Shown piece after piece: positions 62,220 through 64,000 of a stretch of 64,000 nucleotides of DNA. Every line of letters begins with the position of its first letter. The first letter of the stretch is position 1. The stretch covers positions 24,963-88,962 of the forward strand of contig CAJUET010000006.1 in NCBI GenBank assembly GCA_910585595.1, given 5' to 3'. Source of the DNA: an uncultured Christensenella sp. Lineage in GTDB: Bacteria > Bacillota > Clostridia > Christensenellales > Borkfalkiaceae. A program made the translations under genes and the position numbers. Below the pieces are notes generated by a model. The model was not told the origin of the DNA. It saw only the letters and a program-made list of their open reading frames with translations, and did no database searches.

Positions 62220-63481
62220 AAAAACAACTCTTCCTTTTCGGTTTGATATTCATGTCGATTGCCGAAATCATCGCCTTAATCGTTTTTGCCGTACAAACGC
62301 CCCATTTTATACAAGATACGGTTGCCGTCAATGAAATCGTTCAATCGGTAACGCAGGATTTTAACGCTTTGGAAAAACATGAAAACACAACCGATCTCGA
62401 TTACGCCGTATTGGACAAAGACGGAAATCTTCTCTACAAAACGAAATCGGGACTTTCGGAAAGCGTAAATGCGGCAATCTCGCACAGAGATACGCTGCTC
62501 GATATTACGATCGACGGCATTACAGTCGGAAAAGTTATTATCTATAACGACGGTGCGCGTTCGCTGCAATCGCAAAAGCAAACGGCGATCATCGTTCTTT
62601 CGGCTGCGATCGCTGTAAACTGTTTCATCTGTATGGGATACGTCGCTTATATTCGTTTCGCCGTTATCAGACCGTTCCGGAAATTAAAGGGATTTGCCGA
62701 ACGCGTCGCAGGCGGTAATCTGGACGTTCCACTTAAAATGGACAGACGCAATCTATTCGGCGCGTTTACCGAAAGTTTCGATATTATGCGGTCGGAACTC
62801 AAAAAAGCGCGTATCGCAGAAGCAAGGGCGAACACAAGCAAAAAAGAACTCGTTGCAAAACTTTCCCACGATATTAAAACCCCTGTTGCAAGCATTAAAG
62901 CCGTTTCCGAAGTCGGGCTTGCCCTTTCCGCGAATGAAAAAGACAAAGCAAACTATATGCAAATCATAGGTAAAGCCGATCAGATAAACACCCTTGTTAC
63001 CAATTTGTTTACGGCGACGCTCGAAGAATTACAGCAGCTCAACGTTTCCCCTACCAGCATAGAAAGCAAGCAAATAAAAACAATGCTCGAAAACGCGGAC
63101 TATCTGCATAAAGCAACCGTTCCCGACATTCCCGAATGTTTGGTTTATGCCGATCCTTTACGCCTGCAACAGGTTTTGGATAATATCTTCGCCAACGCTT
63201 ACAAATATGCGCGTACGGAAATTACCGTCGGAATCAAAAAATCAGACGAACGTATCGGCATAATTATCGAAGATTTCGGCGGCGGCGTTTTACAGAGCGA
63301 ATTGCCGACGTTAAAAGAAAAGTACAAGCGCGGCAGCAATGCTGAAAATATCGAAGGCGCCGGCTTGGGGCTTCATATTTCGGACTATTTTATGAAAGAA
63401 ATGCAAGGCTGTCTTACTATCGAGAACGGCGAACACGGCTTAAAAGTAACCGTTACTCTTGCTTTAAGTGGAAAGATTTAA
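62216..63481 (+). CDS. sensor histidine kinase
   Basis: 421 residues. Two membrane helices (~5-30 and ~122-148) enclose an extracellular sensor of ~90 residues. HAMP-like segment, H-box KLSHDIKTPVASIK with His218, N-box NIFANAYKYA, and G-boxes DFGGGV and GAGLGLHIS. The sensor loop is longer than in Bce-type kinases, so it may sense its ligand directly. Confidence 0.95.
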   Translation: MKKQLFLFGLIFMSIAEIIALIVFAVQTPHFIQDTVAVNEIVQSVTQDFNALEKHENTTDLDYAVLDKDGNLLYKTKSGLSESVNAAISHRDTLLDITIDGITVGKVIIYNDGARSLQSQKQTAIIVLSAAIAVNCFICMGYVAYIRFAVIRPFRKLKGFAERVAGGNLDVPLKMDRRNLFGAFTESFDIMRSELKKARIAEARANTSKKELVAKLSHDIKTPVASIKAVSEVGLALSANEKDKANYMQIIGKADQINTLVTNLFTATLEELQQLNVSPTSIESKQIKTMLENADYLHKATVPDIPECLVYADPLRLQQVLDNIFANAYKYARTEITVGIKKSDERIGIIIEDFGGGVLQSELPTLKEKYKRGSNAENIEGAGLGLHISDYFMKEMQGCLTIENGEHGLKVTVTLALSGKI

Positions 63482-63516
63482 GAAAAATTTAAGAAATCGT
63501 TAAAGACATTTAAGAA
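63477..63516 (+). promoter_or_regulatory. phased response-regulator boxes ahead of the ABC gene
   Basis: TTTAAGAA at 63477-63484, 63488-63495 and 63509-63516, with a weaker GTTAAAGA at 63498: steps of 11, 10 and 11 bp, the same face of the helix. Confidence 0.6.
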
Positions 63517-63557
63517 TTATAAAATGTACAATGAGCGTGTAAAAAGGAGGTTTTTAT

Positions 63558-64000
63558 ATGCAACAGCAAATTCTTCTGAAAACCGAAAAACTATGCAAGA
63601 CTTTCTCTAACGGAGGTCAGCAACAGCACGTTCTTAAAAATATCGACCTTGAAATTTATAGGGGCGATTTCACGGTGATCATGGGGGCAAGCGGCGCAGG
63701 CAAATCCACTCTTTTATATGCCCTTTCGGGAATGGATACCCCTTCGCTCGGCACGATTTCGTTCGGCGATAAAGTCATATCCGATTTGTCGCAGGACGGT
63801 CTTGCGGTATTCCGCCGCGATCATTGCGGATTCGTTTTTCAGCAAATTTACCTTATCGACGGAATGAGCGTTATGGATAATGTGCTTTCCGCAGGACTGC
63901 TTGTAAACAAGGATAAAAAGGCTGTCGTATCACGCGCCAAAGAGTTGTTTGCGGCGGTTGATATATCCGAAGAAACGCAAAAGAAATTCCCTACGCAAAT
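63558..64000 (+). CDS. ABC transporter ATP-binding protein (LolD/MacB/BceA type), 3' end outside window
   Basis: About 147 residues visible from ATG 63558 (AAAGGAGG site). Walker A GASGAGKST, Q-loop CGFVFQQIYLIDGMSV; the signature and Walker B are beyond the edge. The N terminus (KTFSNGGQQQHVLKNIDLEI) is of the LolD/BceA group, usually with a FtsX-like permease downstream and controlled by the adjacent two-component system. Confidence 0.9.
   Translation, partial: MQQQILLKTEKLCKTFSNGGQQQHVLKNIDLEIYRGDFTVIMGASGAGKSTLLYALSGMDTPSLGTISFGDKVISDLSQDGLAVFRRDHCGFVFQQIYLIDGMSVMDNVLSAGLLVNKDKKAVVSRAKELFAAVDISEETQKKFPTQ

Overview
The window looks like a chromosome segment from an uncultured, probably gut-associated low- to mid-GC Firmicute (Clostridia, possibly Christensenellales-like). 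The support is indirect: Gram-positive style lipoproteins with LAGCG-type lipoboxes, strong AGGAGG ribosome binding sites, TTGACA/TATAAT promoters, RNase J, a TrmR/TrhP tRNA-modification pair, an rpsL-rpsG-fusA-tuf operon, a pgk-tpiA-gpmI glycolytic cluster and a one-piece tmRNA. No species call is possible from the sequence alone.

Layout. (1) 1-12.5 kb, minus strand: a carbohydrate-utilisation locus with an AraC regulator, a three-part sugar ABC importer, a GH43 lipoprotein, a 1315-residue lipoprotein with tandem CBM9/DOMON-like modules, a cytoplasmic GH27/36-like glycosidase and a secreted sialate-O-acetylesterase-type esterase cut by the window edge. (2) 12.6-16.3 kb: mobile-element debris, with a sigma-like protein, a RhuM-family protein, an HUH Rep truncated at its N terminus lying head to head with the C-terminal remnant of a second Rep, a large palindromic repeat and an orphan attenuator-type leader. 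(3) 16.3-28.2 kb: an 11.9 kb integrated element bounded by 26-bp direct repeats of the 3' end of tRNA-Ser(GGA). It has a tyrosine integrase, a CI-like repressor with three operators, one long leftward operon, a Zot/pI-like ATPase, two secreted or membrane proteins, Dam and Dcm methyltransferases and a probable replication protein. I read it as a filamentous-phage-like (inovirus-like) prophage carrying its own methylation cassette, a nested conserved reading frame inside dcm, two G9 tracts, a type I toxin-antitoxin-like locus and an extra small RNA.

(4) 28.2-45.9 kb: tRNA-Ser, trhP-trmR, a TfoX-N protein, a membrane protein interrupted by an in-frame stop, RNase J, a 2163-residue repeat protein with two different repeat arrays, a YihY/BrkB membrane protein, two small divergent XRE regulators and the str operon. 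(5) 46-52 kb: pgk, a small DUF6809-like/XRE divergent pair, tpiA, gpmI, tmRNA with an unusually arginine-rich tag, and hpt with a promoter that ends almost on its start codon. (6) 52.3-61.4 kb: an extracytoplasmic thiol/redox neighbourhood made of a thioredoxin-fold lipoprotein, a companion Cna-B-like lipoprotein, a membrane ferredoxin fused to two TlpA domains (one without its CxxC) and a CxxC-tailed membrane protein. (7) 61.5-64 kb: an OmpR-type two-component system followed by an ABC transporter gene, with the same TTTAAGAA boxes in front of both units.

How the parts work together. The first locus would deacetylate and debranch a plant glycan outside the cell, import oligosaccharides and finish them inside. 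In the prophage, repressor, operators and promoter form a simple lysogeny switch over all the leftward genes. The redox cluster would move electrons from a cytoplasmic ferredoxin-like donor to thiols outside the membrane.
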